From positions 1,341,001 through 1,405,000 of the forward strand of contig JAFMOC010000050.1 in NCBI GenBank assembly GCA_019802505.1: DNA of 64,000 nucleotides, given 5' to 3'. The stretch comes from Corydoras sp. C115. Lineage: Eukaryota; Chordata; Actinopteri; Siluriformes; Callichthyidae. The first letter of the stretch is position 1, and every line of letters starts with the position of its first letter. This document shows, one piece after another, positions 1 through 64,000 of this stretch. Both the position numbers and the translations under genes were made by a program. Below the pieces are notes generated by a model, which worked only from the letters and a program-made list of their open reading frames with translations, searched no databases and was not told the origin of the DNA.

Positions 1-160
1 CTGATCATCAGTGAACAGTGTAAAGTCGACTAACAAAGTATGAAGACGAACAGATGGACTACAGAATGGAATTGTAGAACTACAAAGCTGATCTATATGA
101 TAAGTGTGGAAACAATAAGCTGTATCTAATAACATGGCCAGCGAGTGCAGGTCATAATAT
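1..160. mobile_element. palindromic MITE family P, right-arm fragment
   Basis: AGATGGACTACAGAATGGAA and TTGTAGAACTACAAAG match the right arm of the family. The left part is outside the window. A similar piece lies at 61,741-61,875. Confidence 0.55.
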
Positions 161-254
161 ACTGCACCGGGAAATTGTTGGATATTGTGGAAACCTTTCA
201 AATCTATTGAGCAGCTGTGTAATGACAGCCAATAGTTAAATAAATAGATACCTT

Positions 255-495
255 TTAACCTGAAGGTCCCCGGTTCAATTCCCGGTTCCAACAAGTACTA
301 CGGCTAAAGTGCCCTTGGGCAAGGCACCTAACACAAATTGCTCCTTGGATGCTGTGTACAGGGCTGCCAACCTGCTATGGGCACATGTGCTCAACTCAGT
401 GTGTGTATCTATGTGTGTGTGTGTGTGTTTGTGTCACTGTACGGATGGGTTAAATATGGAGGACAAATTCCTCTGTGAATATAAAAGACACTTTT
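255..495 (+). mobile_element. SINE-C, tRNA-like head
   Basis: Third family: CCTGAAGGTCCCCGGTTCAA then TTCCCGG, GCCCTTGGGCAAGGCACC, GGTTAAATATGGAGGACAA. It is not a tRNA gene because no acceptor stem pairs. Confidence 0.72.
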
Positions 496-521
496 ATATA
501 ATCATATGATTTATAAGTGTA

Positions 522-865
522 ATTCATTCATTCATTCATTCATTCATTATCTCCCGCTTTATCCTCTATTAGGGTCGCGGTGGGGTTCCCCATGCCCATC
601 CAGGGGAGAACGTTTCGGGCGCTGGGCAGATACACCCAGGACAGGGCGCCAATCCATCGCTGGGCACACACTCACTCACACAGACACACTCTATATGGGG
701 CAATTTGGAGAATTCAATTGACATGATCCATGATTTTGGACTGTGGGAGGAAACCGGAGAACCCGGAGGAAACCCACACAGACACGGGGAGAACATGGAA
801 ACTCCACCCAGATGGGGATTCGAACCGAGAGGCGAACGTGTTAACCACTAAGCCACCGTGCCGCC
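522..865 (-). mobile_element. SINE-A, full length, (GAAT)n tail
   Basis: Reference copy of the family. The tRNA-like head starts GGCGGCACGGTGGCTTAGTG (A-box-like) with GGTTCGAATCCC as B box. The body has TTTCCATGTTCTCCCCGTGT and CCTCCCACAGTCCAAAAACA. The end is ATAAAGCGGGAGATAATG plus a short-repeat tail. Target duplications AAGTGTAATTCA flank it (514-525, 866-877). Confidence 0.92.
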
Positions 866-1001
866 AAGTGTAATTCAAGTACTTTAATTTATGGAAGTCG
901 TGTAAGAGACTAAATAAATACAATTATTTATCACAATTAAAAATTCTATGGTTCATGATGCGAGTTGATGGTTTTGCGATTCTTATTTCTTTGTCAACGT
1001 G

Positions 1002-1005
<4 letters not shown>

Positions 1006-1056
<51 letters not shown>
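1006..1056 (+). repeat. (TC)n microsatellite
   Basis: Near-perfect TC run in pfkp intron 20. Confidence 0.95.
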
Positions 1057-1059
<3 letters not shown>

Positions 1060-1246
1060 CGCTTGCTCCCTCTTATAAATGCAATGTGATAATCACATGC
1101 AGTCTGTCCCAGAGTTCATGTGCAGTAAAAGGCTGAATATCCTGTTATTTTAATCAGCTCTGGCTTCATGTATGTCAGTGGATGTCAGTGTTATGTTCCG
1201 TTTTCATCCATCAGTCGCATGTGTCAGGTTAAACGTGGTGACGTAC

Positions 1247-54020
<52,774 letters not shown>

Positions 54021-54290
54021 TTTCGTCCCGGCGAGAACGTGAAGTAACGGAACGAGGAGAATGAAACTACGTGCCGGCTTCAGCGGCAGAGTCCGTCCCT
54101 TCCCTGTCTTAACACTAGGCACGTCACCGTGCTGAGGAAACGTTCAATAACGTTGCAGAATGTGACGGACGGTCAAATCGTCCAATGGGTGGTCGGGCTT
54201 TAGGTGACAGCGTAGGATTCCGCCCAATCTTAGCAGAGAAATGATGACGAAATGGGCGGGGCCACGGGGGACGCAGTAGAGGTATTTAGT
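54021..54290 (-). promoter_or_regulatory. pfkp: pfkp core promoter, CpG-rich
   Basis: This CpG-rich stretch directly upstream of the ATG has no TATA box. It has a GC box (GGGCGGGGC, 54,254-54,262), two CCAAT boxes (54,182-54,186 and 54,224-54,228, plus-strand orientation) and two ACGTG cores (54,037-54,041 and 54,069-54,073) that fit the minimal hypoxia-response core. The transcription start is not determined. CpG richness continues over exon 1 to about 53,650. Confidence 0.65.
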
Positions 54291-54295
54291 GATGG

Positions 54296-56409
54296 ATGTT
54301 TGAAGCGTGCAGGTTTACAGGTACGCGCTTCCTCCAAATAAATAAAAAATAATTTAAAGAATTAAAAACAAAATCTAAATTATGGCATAAAGTTGTGAAT
54401 TGTTCCCCTTGTTTAATATGCATATTGCACTTCGGTAAAATATTGATGATAATAAATAGTAATGTCTGCCTAGGTTTCCTCCGGGTTCTCCGGTTTCCTC
54501 CCACAAGTCAATTGACTTCTCAAAATTGCCCCATATAGAGTGTGTCTGTGTGAGTGAGTGTGTGCCCAGCGCCCTGTCCTGGGCGTATCTGTCCAGTGCC
54601 GAAATGTTCTCCCCTGGATGGGCATGGGGAACCCCACCGCGACCCTAATAGAAGATAAAGTGGGAGATAATGAATGAATGGATGTTTGAAGCGTGCAGGT
54701 TTACAGGTACGCGCTTCCTCCAAATAAATAAAAAATAATTTAAAGAATTAAAAACAAAAATTATGAAATTATGCCGAATTATGCCGAAATTATGGCATAA
54801 AGTTGTGAATCGTTCCCCTTGTTTTAAAAGCATATGCATATTGCACTTCGGTAAAATATTGATGATAATAAATAGTAAGCCGTGTCTGCCTGGGTTTCCT
54901 CCGGGTTCTCCGGTTTCCTCCCACAGTCCAAAAACATGGATCAAGTCAATTGAATTCTTCAAATTGCCCCATATAGAGTGTGTCTGTGTGAGTGAGTGCG
55001 TGCCCAGCGATGGACTGGCGCCCTATCCTGGGTCTATCTGCCCAGCGCCCGAGATGTTCTCCCCTGGATGTGCATGGGGAACCACGACCCTAATAGAGGA
55101 TAAAGCGGGGGATAATGAATGAATGAATGTTTGACGCGTGCAGGTTTACAGGTACGCGCTTCCTCCAAATAAATAACCCAGAAAAGAATTACAACCAAAA
55201 TCTAAATTATGGCATAAAGTTGTGAATTGTTCCCCTTGTTTTAAAAGCATATGCATGTTGCACTTCGGTAAAATATTGATGATAGTAAATAGTAAGCCGT
55301 GTCTGCCTGGGTTTCCTCCGGGTTCTCCGGTTTCCTCCCACAGTCCAAAAACATGGATTAAGTCAATTGAATTCTTCAAATTGCCCCATATAGAGTGTGT
55401 CTGTGTGAGTGAGTGCGTGCCCAGCGATGGACTGGCGCCCTATCCTGGGTCTATCTGCCCAGCACAAGAGATGTTCTCCCCTGGATGGGCATGGGGAACC
55501 CCACCACGACCCTAATAGAGGATAAAGCGGGAGATAATGAATGAATGAATGTTTGAAGTGTGCAGGTTTACAGGTACGCGCTTCCTCCAAATAAATAAAA
55601 AATAATTTAAAGAATTAAAAACAAAATCGAAATCATGGCATAAAGTTGTGAATTGTTCCCCTTGTTTTAAAAGCATATGCATATTGCACTTCGGTAAAAT
55701 ATTGATGATAATAAATAGTAAGCCGTGTCTGCCTGGGTTTCCTCCGGGTTCTCCGGTTTTCTCCCACAGTCCAAAAGACATGGATCAAGTTAATTAAATT
55801 CTCAAAATTGACCCATATAGAGTGTGTCTGTGTGAGTGAGTGTGTGCCCAGCGATGGATTGGCGCCCTGTCCTGGGTGTATCTGCCCAGCGCCCGAGATG
55901 TTCTCCCCTGGATGGGCATGGGGAACCACGACCCTAATAGAGGATAAAGCGGGGGATAATGAATGAATGAATGTTTGACGCGTGCAGGTTTACAGGTACG
56001 CGCTTCCTCCAAATAAATAACCCAGAAAAGAATTACAACCAAAATCTAAATTATGGCATAAAGTTGCGAATTGTTCCCCTTGTTTTAAAAGCATATGCAT
56101 ATTGCACTTCGGTAAAATATTGATAATAATAAATAGTAAGTAGTAAATAGTAAATAGTAAGCCTGCGTGGGTTTCCTCCGGGTTCTCCGGTTTCCTCCCA
56201 CAGTCCAAAAACATGGATCAAATCAATTGAATTCTCCAAATTGCCCCATATAGAGTGTGTATGTGAGTGAGTGCGTGCCCAGCGATGGATTGGCGCCCTG
56301 TCCTGGGTGTGTCTGCCCAGCGCCCGAGATGTTCTCCCCTGGATGGGCATGGGGAACCCCACCGCGACCCTAGTAGAGGATAAAGCGGGAGATAATGAAT
56401 GAATGAATA
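54296..56409 (+). repeat. five-unit tandem array upstream of pfkp
   Basis: Units start at about 54,299, 54,684, 55,129, 55,551 and 55,973 (385-445 bp each). Each is about 180 bp of unique sequence (GCGTGCAGGTTTACAGGTAC, GCATATGCATATTGCACTTC) followed by a 5'-truncated (GAAT)n-type SINE-A. Confidence 0.92.
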
Positions 56410-56415
56410 AATAGT

Positions 56416-56935
56416 AAGTGCGGCACGTTGGTTTAGTGGTTTGCATGTTCTCCTCTCAGCGTCCAGGTTCGAAACCCAGACTGGGTGGAGTTTCCATGTT
56501 CTCCCAGTGTCCGCATGGGTTTCCTCCGGATTCAAAACATGGATTCAAGGTAAAATTAATCCATCCATCCATTATCTCCACATCATCCTCTTTTAGGGTG
56601 AGGGGGGGGGGTTCCCCATGCCCATCCAGGGGAGAACGTTTCGGGCGCAGGGCAGATACAGGACAGGGTGCAAAACTATCGCTGGGCACACTTACTCACA
56701 CAGACACACCCTATATGGGGCAATTTGGAGAATTCAGTTGACTTGATCCATGTTTTTGGACTGTGGGAGGTAAAGGTAAAATTCAATGCTCAAAATTGCC
56801 CCATATAGTGTGTTTGCATGTGTGTATCTGTGTGAATGACTGTGCCCATTGACGGATTGGTGTTTGCTGGGTGTGTCTGCCCAGTGCCTGAAATGTTCTC
56901 CCCTGGATGGGCATGGGGACCCCCCTTATTCATAA
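56416..56935. mobile_element. SINE-A fragments in both orientations
   Basis: Plus 56,416-56,550, minus 56,561-56,770, plus 56,771-56,935. All are truncated. Confidence 0.72.
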
Positions 56936-57104
56936 TGAATAAATAAAAAAGTTCAAAACCACCAACAGCAACGATTCCTTTAGAAACAGCAGGTTCTCAG
57001 TTTAAATAAAGTATGACCATGATGTTGTATGTAATGACAATTCAGACAATTACAAATTTGTGACCCCAGTTTGATATAGTTTTGGTTAATCAATTGTTTG
57101 TGGT

Positions 57105-57228
57105 GGGGGGTTTGCTTCTGCTTAATCCCCTACTATAGTTTGGGGGGGGTTCTCATGTCAATCAAGGGGAGAATGTTTCTGGTATTGGGCTGATACACTC
57201 AGCACAGGACACCAATCTATCACTGGGT

Positions 57229-57259
<31 letters not shown>

Positions 57260-57405
57260 TAAACACACACTCTATATGGGGCAATTTAGCGCATTAGAGC
57301 ATCCAGAGAACCTGGAGGAACTGATTGCAGACACGGGGAGAACATGGAAACTCCACACAGATTGGGATTCAAACCTGGAAACCTGGAAAACATGCTAACC
57401 ATTAA
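57105..57405 (-). mobile_element. SINE-A, very old
   Basis: Readable only through GGGGAGAATGTTTC, CACCAATCTATCACTGGG and ACACGGGGAGAACATGG. Confidence 0.65.
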
Positions 57406-57419
57406 GCCCGATCTAAAAA

Positions 57420-57499
57420 TTAATTAATTTTAATAATGCATTAAAGAACAAAAGATCAACCATTTAATTTTTATTTCATTCACAAGAGGTTTTACCTTG

Positions 57500-57554
<55 letters not shown>

Positions 57555-58020
57555 TAATTAATTAAATAATAATTAATTAATTAAAAACTTAGATTTTTAA
57601 AAAAAAAGTAGATTAGGTGGCCGAAGTGTGGCAACTCAAGATAAAAAAAAAATAATAATAAAAAGCCTTATTGGTTATTTTGTATTGTTTTATTAAAATA
57701 TTGTATAGTGAATGCAAATATTTCCAGTTCGAGATGCCATATTTGCCAGACTGCGACAGAGTTTATGATGCAGTTCTTGTATTTGCTCACCAGATGGCAC
57801 TAAAATGCGTTAATCTGAATTAATACTTTTTTAAAAAATTTATTTAATTAGAGGTACTTACTTAATGAATGTAATTGCAACGGACAATTACAATGAAACA
57901 AAATCTTGCAAAAATATGTATATGAATGAATTATTTTACAATATTACAGAAAATCATCTACTTAGTACTGGACTTGCAGTTACAGGATTTTACCACAAGA
58001 TGACACTATTGAGAACGAAA
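57420..58020. other. gene-less, A/T rich
   Basis: Contains (AAT)n at 57,503-57,551. No coding or repeat family recognised otherwise. Confidence 0.7.
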
Positions 58021-58028
58021 AGCAACAA

Positions 58029-58033
<5 letters not shown>

Positions 58034-58112
<79 letters not shown>

Positions 58113-58120
58113 ATACATAT

Positions 58121-58178
<58 letters not shown>
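58034..58178 (+). repeat. (TA)n tract
   Basis: About 145 bp of TA with CATA interruptions, ended by a SINE-A. Confidence 0.95.
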
Positions 58179-58181
<3 letters not shown>

Positions 58182-58527
58182 TTCATTCATTTTCTCCCGC
58201 TTTATCCTCTATTAGGGTCGCGGTGGGGTTCCTTATGCCCATCCAGGGGAGAACATCTCGGGCGCTGGGCAGATAGACCCAGGACAGGGCGCCAATCCAT
58301 CGCTGGGCACACACTCACTCACACATACACACTCTATATGGGGCAATTTTTTTTTTGAGAATTCAATTGACTTAATCCATGTTTTTGGACTGTGGGAGGA
58401 AACCGGAGAACCCGGAGGAAACCCACACGGACACGGAGAACATGGAAACTACACCCAGATGGGGATTCGAACCGGAAATACCTAGTGCTGAGAGGTGAAC
58501 GTGCTAACCACTAAGCCACCGTGCCGC
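58179..58527 (-). mobile_element. SINE-A, full length, (GAAT)n tail
   Basis: Inserted at the end of the (TA)n tract 58,034-58,178. Confidence 0.88.
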
Positions 58528-58989
58528 ATCCAAAGTGTATATATTAACAAAATGTCAGAAATATCAGTACAATATAACATACCCAGGACCACGAGAATTT
58601 AATTACTAACACAATTTTGACTTAAATATAAAGTGACTAATTTGGCACAAATGAAAAAAAAAATACGTTGCTGTTAAGTAACCACAACATAAAAATGTGA
58701 AAAAAAATCACTATGCCAACAAAATTCCACACAGCTTTGCAGTTTAAGGCCACTGATGAGTTAGTTTTTTTAGTGGCCTTCAGATTAATATATATATATA
58801 TTATATATATATATAGTATATTATAGTAATGTGGTACTTGCAGCCCATCTGGTTGGCACATGTAGAAAGTAACGGATATGCATCTGTGTCAGCATTTTAT
58901 TAGTTTAACATGTTTGTAAAATAATTTGTATTAGATGAATGCTTCGTTTATCCACTCATGTGAGAAATTATTTTTTTTTTATCTAAAAT

Positions 58990-59510
58990 GTTTAATAAGA
59001 TAATCCTTTATTGATTCCACAATGGGGAAATTCACATTTTCAGCAGCAAAGGGACAGTAATTGGGAAAGTTAAAAAGATACATATAATATGTCTATTAAG
59101 AGAAGCACTTAAAAAAAGAAAAATATAATAGGAATAGAAGTAAGTATTTACAAAATGAAATAAATGTAACTGCTCAATTATGTACCTGACATAATACAGA
59201 GGGGGGACAAAAGAAAAGACAACAATTTACAAAGCAAAGTATTGCACCTATAGTATATAGTTTTTGCAAAATACAACAGATTGTCCAGCAAAAATATATG
59301 CACATATAATAATTGGATAGTTATTGGACAGTGCATTGCTATTGTCAGTTTGGCGGTAATGGGTTACTGAGAGCAGTGCTGTGTCTTACTGCAGCAGGAA
59401 TGCTTCTTAACACAATTCTGATGATGTAACCCGTCACTAAAGGTGCTCCTCAGTGCCGCTAGTGTCTCATGCATGGGGTGGGATTAATCTGTGAGTTACT
59501 GGAATTATTG
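58990..59510 (-). mobile_element. L2-like LINE 3' region, degenerate
   Basis: Plus-strand AATCCTTTATTGATTCCACA then ATGGGGAAATTCACATTTTC is the reverse of an L2-type 3' tail. The rest decays into A/T-rich DNA. No ORF. Confidence 0.5.
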
Positions 59511-59847
59511 CTGCATAATCCATGTTGTTATCTTAAATGTGTTGCCATGCATAAAATGCATTTTTTAACGTTCATAGATTACAAGCAAGTACGATGTAAA
59601 TGGAAATCTGTATTTTAATGCAAAAATGAAAAAGGATGCACACAAAAAACCAACAATCATAAATAAACTAGCTAATAATAAAATGTATGCAAATATAATA
59701 ATACTAAAAATAATGTGATACAAATAAAAATAAATTAATTGTTGCCCTTATTGTAATCATAAAATAATAGTATTAACAATTTTATTTCTAATAATATTAC
59801 AAGAGTAAATGTCACATTTTATTATTATTATTAGTATTCATTTTATG

Positions 59848-59886
<39 letters not shown>

Positions 59887-60690
59887 GGTGTTATGAGGAT
59901 TTTTATTATGGTATTACTCTGATTGTTGTTATTTTTGCTCTTTGTTTTATTATTATTAATAATTGTATTATTTTTATTATTATTATTTATTTAGTTTTTT
60001 GTTTTTTGTTTATTATTATTATTTTTAAGGTAGGGTTTTATTGGTATAATATAAAATAATAAAGTAAATAACATTCAAATACTGTAAACATTAAATACAA
60101 AAGATTTAAATATTAAAATGTTTAACACTATAACTGCTGGCTGCAAGTCATTTTTAATTTTTCACATTTTTTTAAAGAAAAAAAAGGTTTTACATGAACT
60201 ATTAGTTTTGTTCTGGTCTGTTTTAAATTGAATTTTTTCTATGATAAGTTCACAACTGTTTCTCTCTACATCCTGTTCAATTTTTTTATTCTGTTCTTTA
60301 ATAAAAAAGTGTTATTCAACTTTTGTCTCAAATAGGGTCACTACTGTCCTGATACAGTATGGTGGGGGTATGTTAGCACAATACTCAATTCCTCATTCTT
60401 GTTGCTTTAATTGACATCACCTTCCACTGTACACTTATTTAATTTAGTTTTAGATTTAATTTAGTTTAGACTTAATTTAATTTAATTGCTTTCAAGCCTA
60501 GATTTAAAAATATATTGAATCTGATAAACAAAAGACAACATTTTAAATGATAAAAATATGAAATTTTATTATTTAAAAAAATGTAAAAATAAGATATTTA
60601 AATATTCAAGTTAAATCCATGTAAACAGAGGTAAAATTCACATATTAAGTATAAAGGAACAATTTTAGACTTAAAATAGTAAACAATCGT
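59510..60690. other. gene-less, A/T rich intergenic
   Basis: Runs of TTATTA near 59,815-60,030; nothing coding seen between pfkp and the interferon gene. Confidence 0.7.
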
Positions 60691-60691
60691 G

Positions 60692-61005
60692 GCACGGTAA
60701 CATAATGGTTAGTACATCCTTCTCTCAGCACTGGGTTTAAATTCCCATGGGGGATGAGTTTCCATGTTCTCCTCATGTCTCCCCGGATTTTTCAGGGTTC
60801 TCTGGTTTCCTCCCACAGTCTAAAAACATGGATTTAAGGAAAATTGGCTGCTCTAAATTGCCCCTTTATAGTGAGTGTGTGCCCAGAAAAGGATTGGCAC
60901 CCTATCCTGTGTGTATCTGCCCAGCACACGAAATGTTCCCCCCGGATGTGCATGGGGAACCCGTCCTCCCCTCGACTTTGAGTGGTCAAGATAATAAGAT
61001 GAGAT
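60692..61005 (+). mobile_element. SINE-A, old, beside the interferon 3' end
   Basis: Diverged plus copy; lies within 125 bp of the interferon stop codon and may be part of its 3' UTR. Confidence 0.7.
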
Positions 61006-61059
61006 AAAAGTAAACATTGCAACAAGTTCATTGTGTAAAATAGTAATAATATACAATTA

Positions 61060-61125
61060 TAAACCATTACCGAAAAATAAACACAAAATATAATATAAAT
61101 ATAAAGCAAAAACAACAACAACAGT
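61060..61125 (-). promoter_or_regulatory. AU-rich 3' UTR start of the interferon gene
   Basis: Directly after the stop, the RNA strand is A/T rich with ATTTA cores, as in short-lived cytokine mRNAs. No AATAAA is obvious in the first 65 nt, so the poly(A) site is open. Confidence 0.4.
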
Positions 61126-62906
<1,781 letters not shown>

Positions 62907-63103
62907 GTTTTAAATACCTTAAAAACGTTAAATTTGAGATATCATTGACAAAGGTGCCACAAAACAATGAACCGAAACAGAATGCATAGATATGATATGA
63001 TGATAAACCAAAGAAACCTGGATTTAATGACTATATATCTAGAAATATGTATACATTTACCCACACATACATTCTTTAGCTTAATATAAAGCAGATTTCT
63101 TAC

Positions 63104-63165
63104 CTAAGGTTCTGTTTCTCTTGTGCAGTTCTCTGTTCCCTGAGCTTCGGATGGTGTTGTGATGC
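63104..63165 (-). other. probable interferon 5' UTR exon
   Basis: The minus strand has a TATA box at 63,188-63,195 and a donor CTTAG/gtaaga at 63,104. A possible acceptor (tttttaag) lies just before the coding ATG, which would remove 62,918-63,103. The ATG at 63,171-63,173 is only about 15 nt from the TATA box, so it is probably upstream of the transcription start. The coordinates of the 5' end are inferred. Confidence 0.5.
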
Positions 63166-63187
63166 TGAGCCATGGTGCATTAAGCTT

Positions 63188-63300
63188 CTTTTATACAAAA
63201 AAGGATGCTGCAGCAGGTACACCACACCTGTTAGGATTACCCAAAATGAAACCAGATGATGCCCTCGCTGCATTCCAGTTTTCCATGGGGCAATCCCCCT
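63188..63300 (-). promoter_or_regulatory. interferon promoter: TATA box with IRF-like and NF-kB-like sites
   Basis: TATAAAAG lies at 63,188-63,195. About 45 bp upstream is a plus-strand AAAATGAAACC, an IRF/ISRE-like half site. Near 63,285 is a GGGATTGCCCC-like near-match to the NF-kB consensus. This order suits a virus-inducible promoter. The binding sites are consensus-level matches only. Confidence 0.45.
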
Positions 63301-63349
63301 GAGTGGAAAATGTGGGGGTGTGTAATTGTAAGTACCTATTCTCAAACTG

Positions 63350-64000
63350 GCTGTTGCTTGGGAGGAAGTCGAGCTAACTGTATAGAGTGTACATTAACTC
63401 TGTAGTGGAATGAGAAAATAACTTTGTGTTTGAAATTTTGCTTTTTATAAGTTATGAAATATTGCTTGTGGCACAGGTTACATACTACAACTATTATTAT
63501 ACATATACACATTATTATACATATGCCATATATATGATGTGAAAACGTGTAATGTACTTACATTTAATCAATTCTATGTTTTAAATTTTTATTTATTTTA
63601 TTTTTTTTATTATTATTTTTTTTTTAACTTATTACACTTATTACACCAAATACATTTGGCCAATAATAAGCAAAAACCTTTCCTCACCGTTACTGTTTAG
63701 AGAAGCAGCTGTGGAATAATTTTATTTTTGTGTTGAAAATACAGTAAATGTTTAGTATTTATATACTAAAAACAGTAATAAGGAGAAAACTATTAACTGC
63801 ACTCAGGCGGAGGTTACGGTTTGATTGATACAGTGTATGATTTTGTATGCAATTTATATTAATGGACTTGTTTTGTTTGGTTGTTTTAAAAATCTGACAC
63901 AGCTTTGTTTTTTAGACTATATAAAGATATTGTAGTGGGGGGTGGAGCTTCTTTCCCACTAATTAAATAATAAGTGAAATAGTTATTATTATATTTTGTA
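63350..64000. other. gene-less, upstream of the interferon gene
   Basis: A/T-rich flank, nothing recognised. Confidence 0.65.

Noticed and set aside
255..320. tRNA-like sequence with B box
   Set aside because: Only the SINE-C head; no cloverleaf or acceptor stem can be folded, and other copies have the same diverged bases.
1..1246. search for the last pfkp exons
   Set aside because: No frame encoding HRIPKEQWW-like sequence was found; the exons must be outside the window.
54296..56409. CRISPR-like or phage-like array
   Set aside because: Units are 385-445 bp, contain a SINE and lie in an animal genome; it is an ordinary tandem duplication.
63100..63345. 81-codon minus ORF upstream of the interferon gene
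   Set aside because: It crosses the TATA box and promoter region and has no family resemblance; probably chance.

Overview
The window is nuclear DNA of a teleost fish. The evidence is GT-AG introns, a vertebrate phosphofructokinase gene, a fish-type five-exon interferon, and a heavy load of fish SINEs, LINE fragments, Tc1, hAT and pogo elements and microsatellites. The species cannot be fixed from sequence alone; an otophysan such as a catfish is a guess from the repeat style. All ORFs outside the two genes are repeat-derived or chance.

From 54,020 down to 1,247 the minus strand carries 20 consecutive coding positions of the platelet-type 6-phosphofructo-1-kinase gene (pfkp), spread over about 53 kb. 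The start codon and a CpG-rich promoter are present. The last ~84 codons lie beyond the left edge. Every exon was placed by frame, splice sites and phase, and together they give 700 codons.

The main discovery is that two coding positions each exist as two equal-length, phase-identical exons. Position 8 has 8a (30,920-31,015) and 8b (30,534-30,629), both 96 bp. Position 16 has 16a (12,410-12,562) and 16b (8,756-8,908), both 153 bp. All four are open and have splice sites. They look like mutually exclusive exons that would swap part of the fructose-6-phosphate site and part of the fructose-2,6-bisphosphate site. One member of each pair resembles PFKP and the other resembles PFKL, so one gene could encode P/L-mosaic enzymes.

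Upstream of pfkp, at 61,126-62,906 and also on the minus strand, is a compact five-exon type I interferon gene of 162 codons. It has a signal peptide, the CAWE signature, AU-rich 3' flank, and an upstream TATA box with a likely non-coding first exon.

Repeats fill most of the rest. One tRNA-derived SINE (here SINE-A) is present in roughly 60 full or partial copies in both orientations, many with target-site duplications. Its 3' end matches that of a LINE fragment at 7,405-8,086. There are also two other tRNA-like SINEs (SINE-B, SINE-C), a broken Tc1 transposon, two hAT-type MITEs with 8-bp duplications, a pogo-like element, a palindromic MITE family, a triplicated ~550-bp segment inside a broken SINE, and a five-unit tandem array just upstream of the pfkp promoter.
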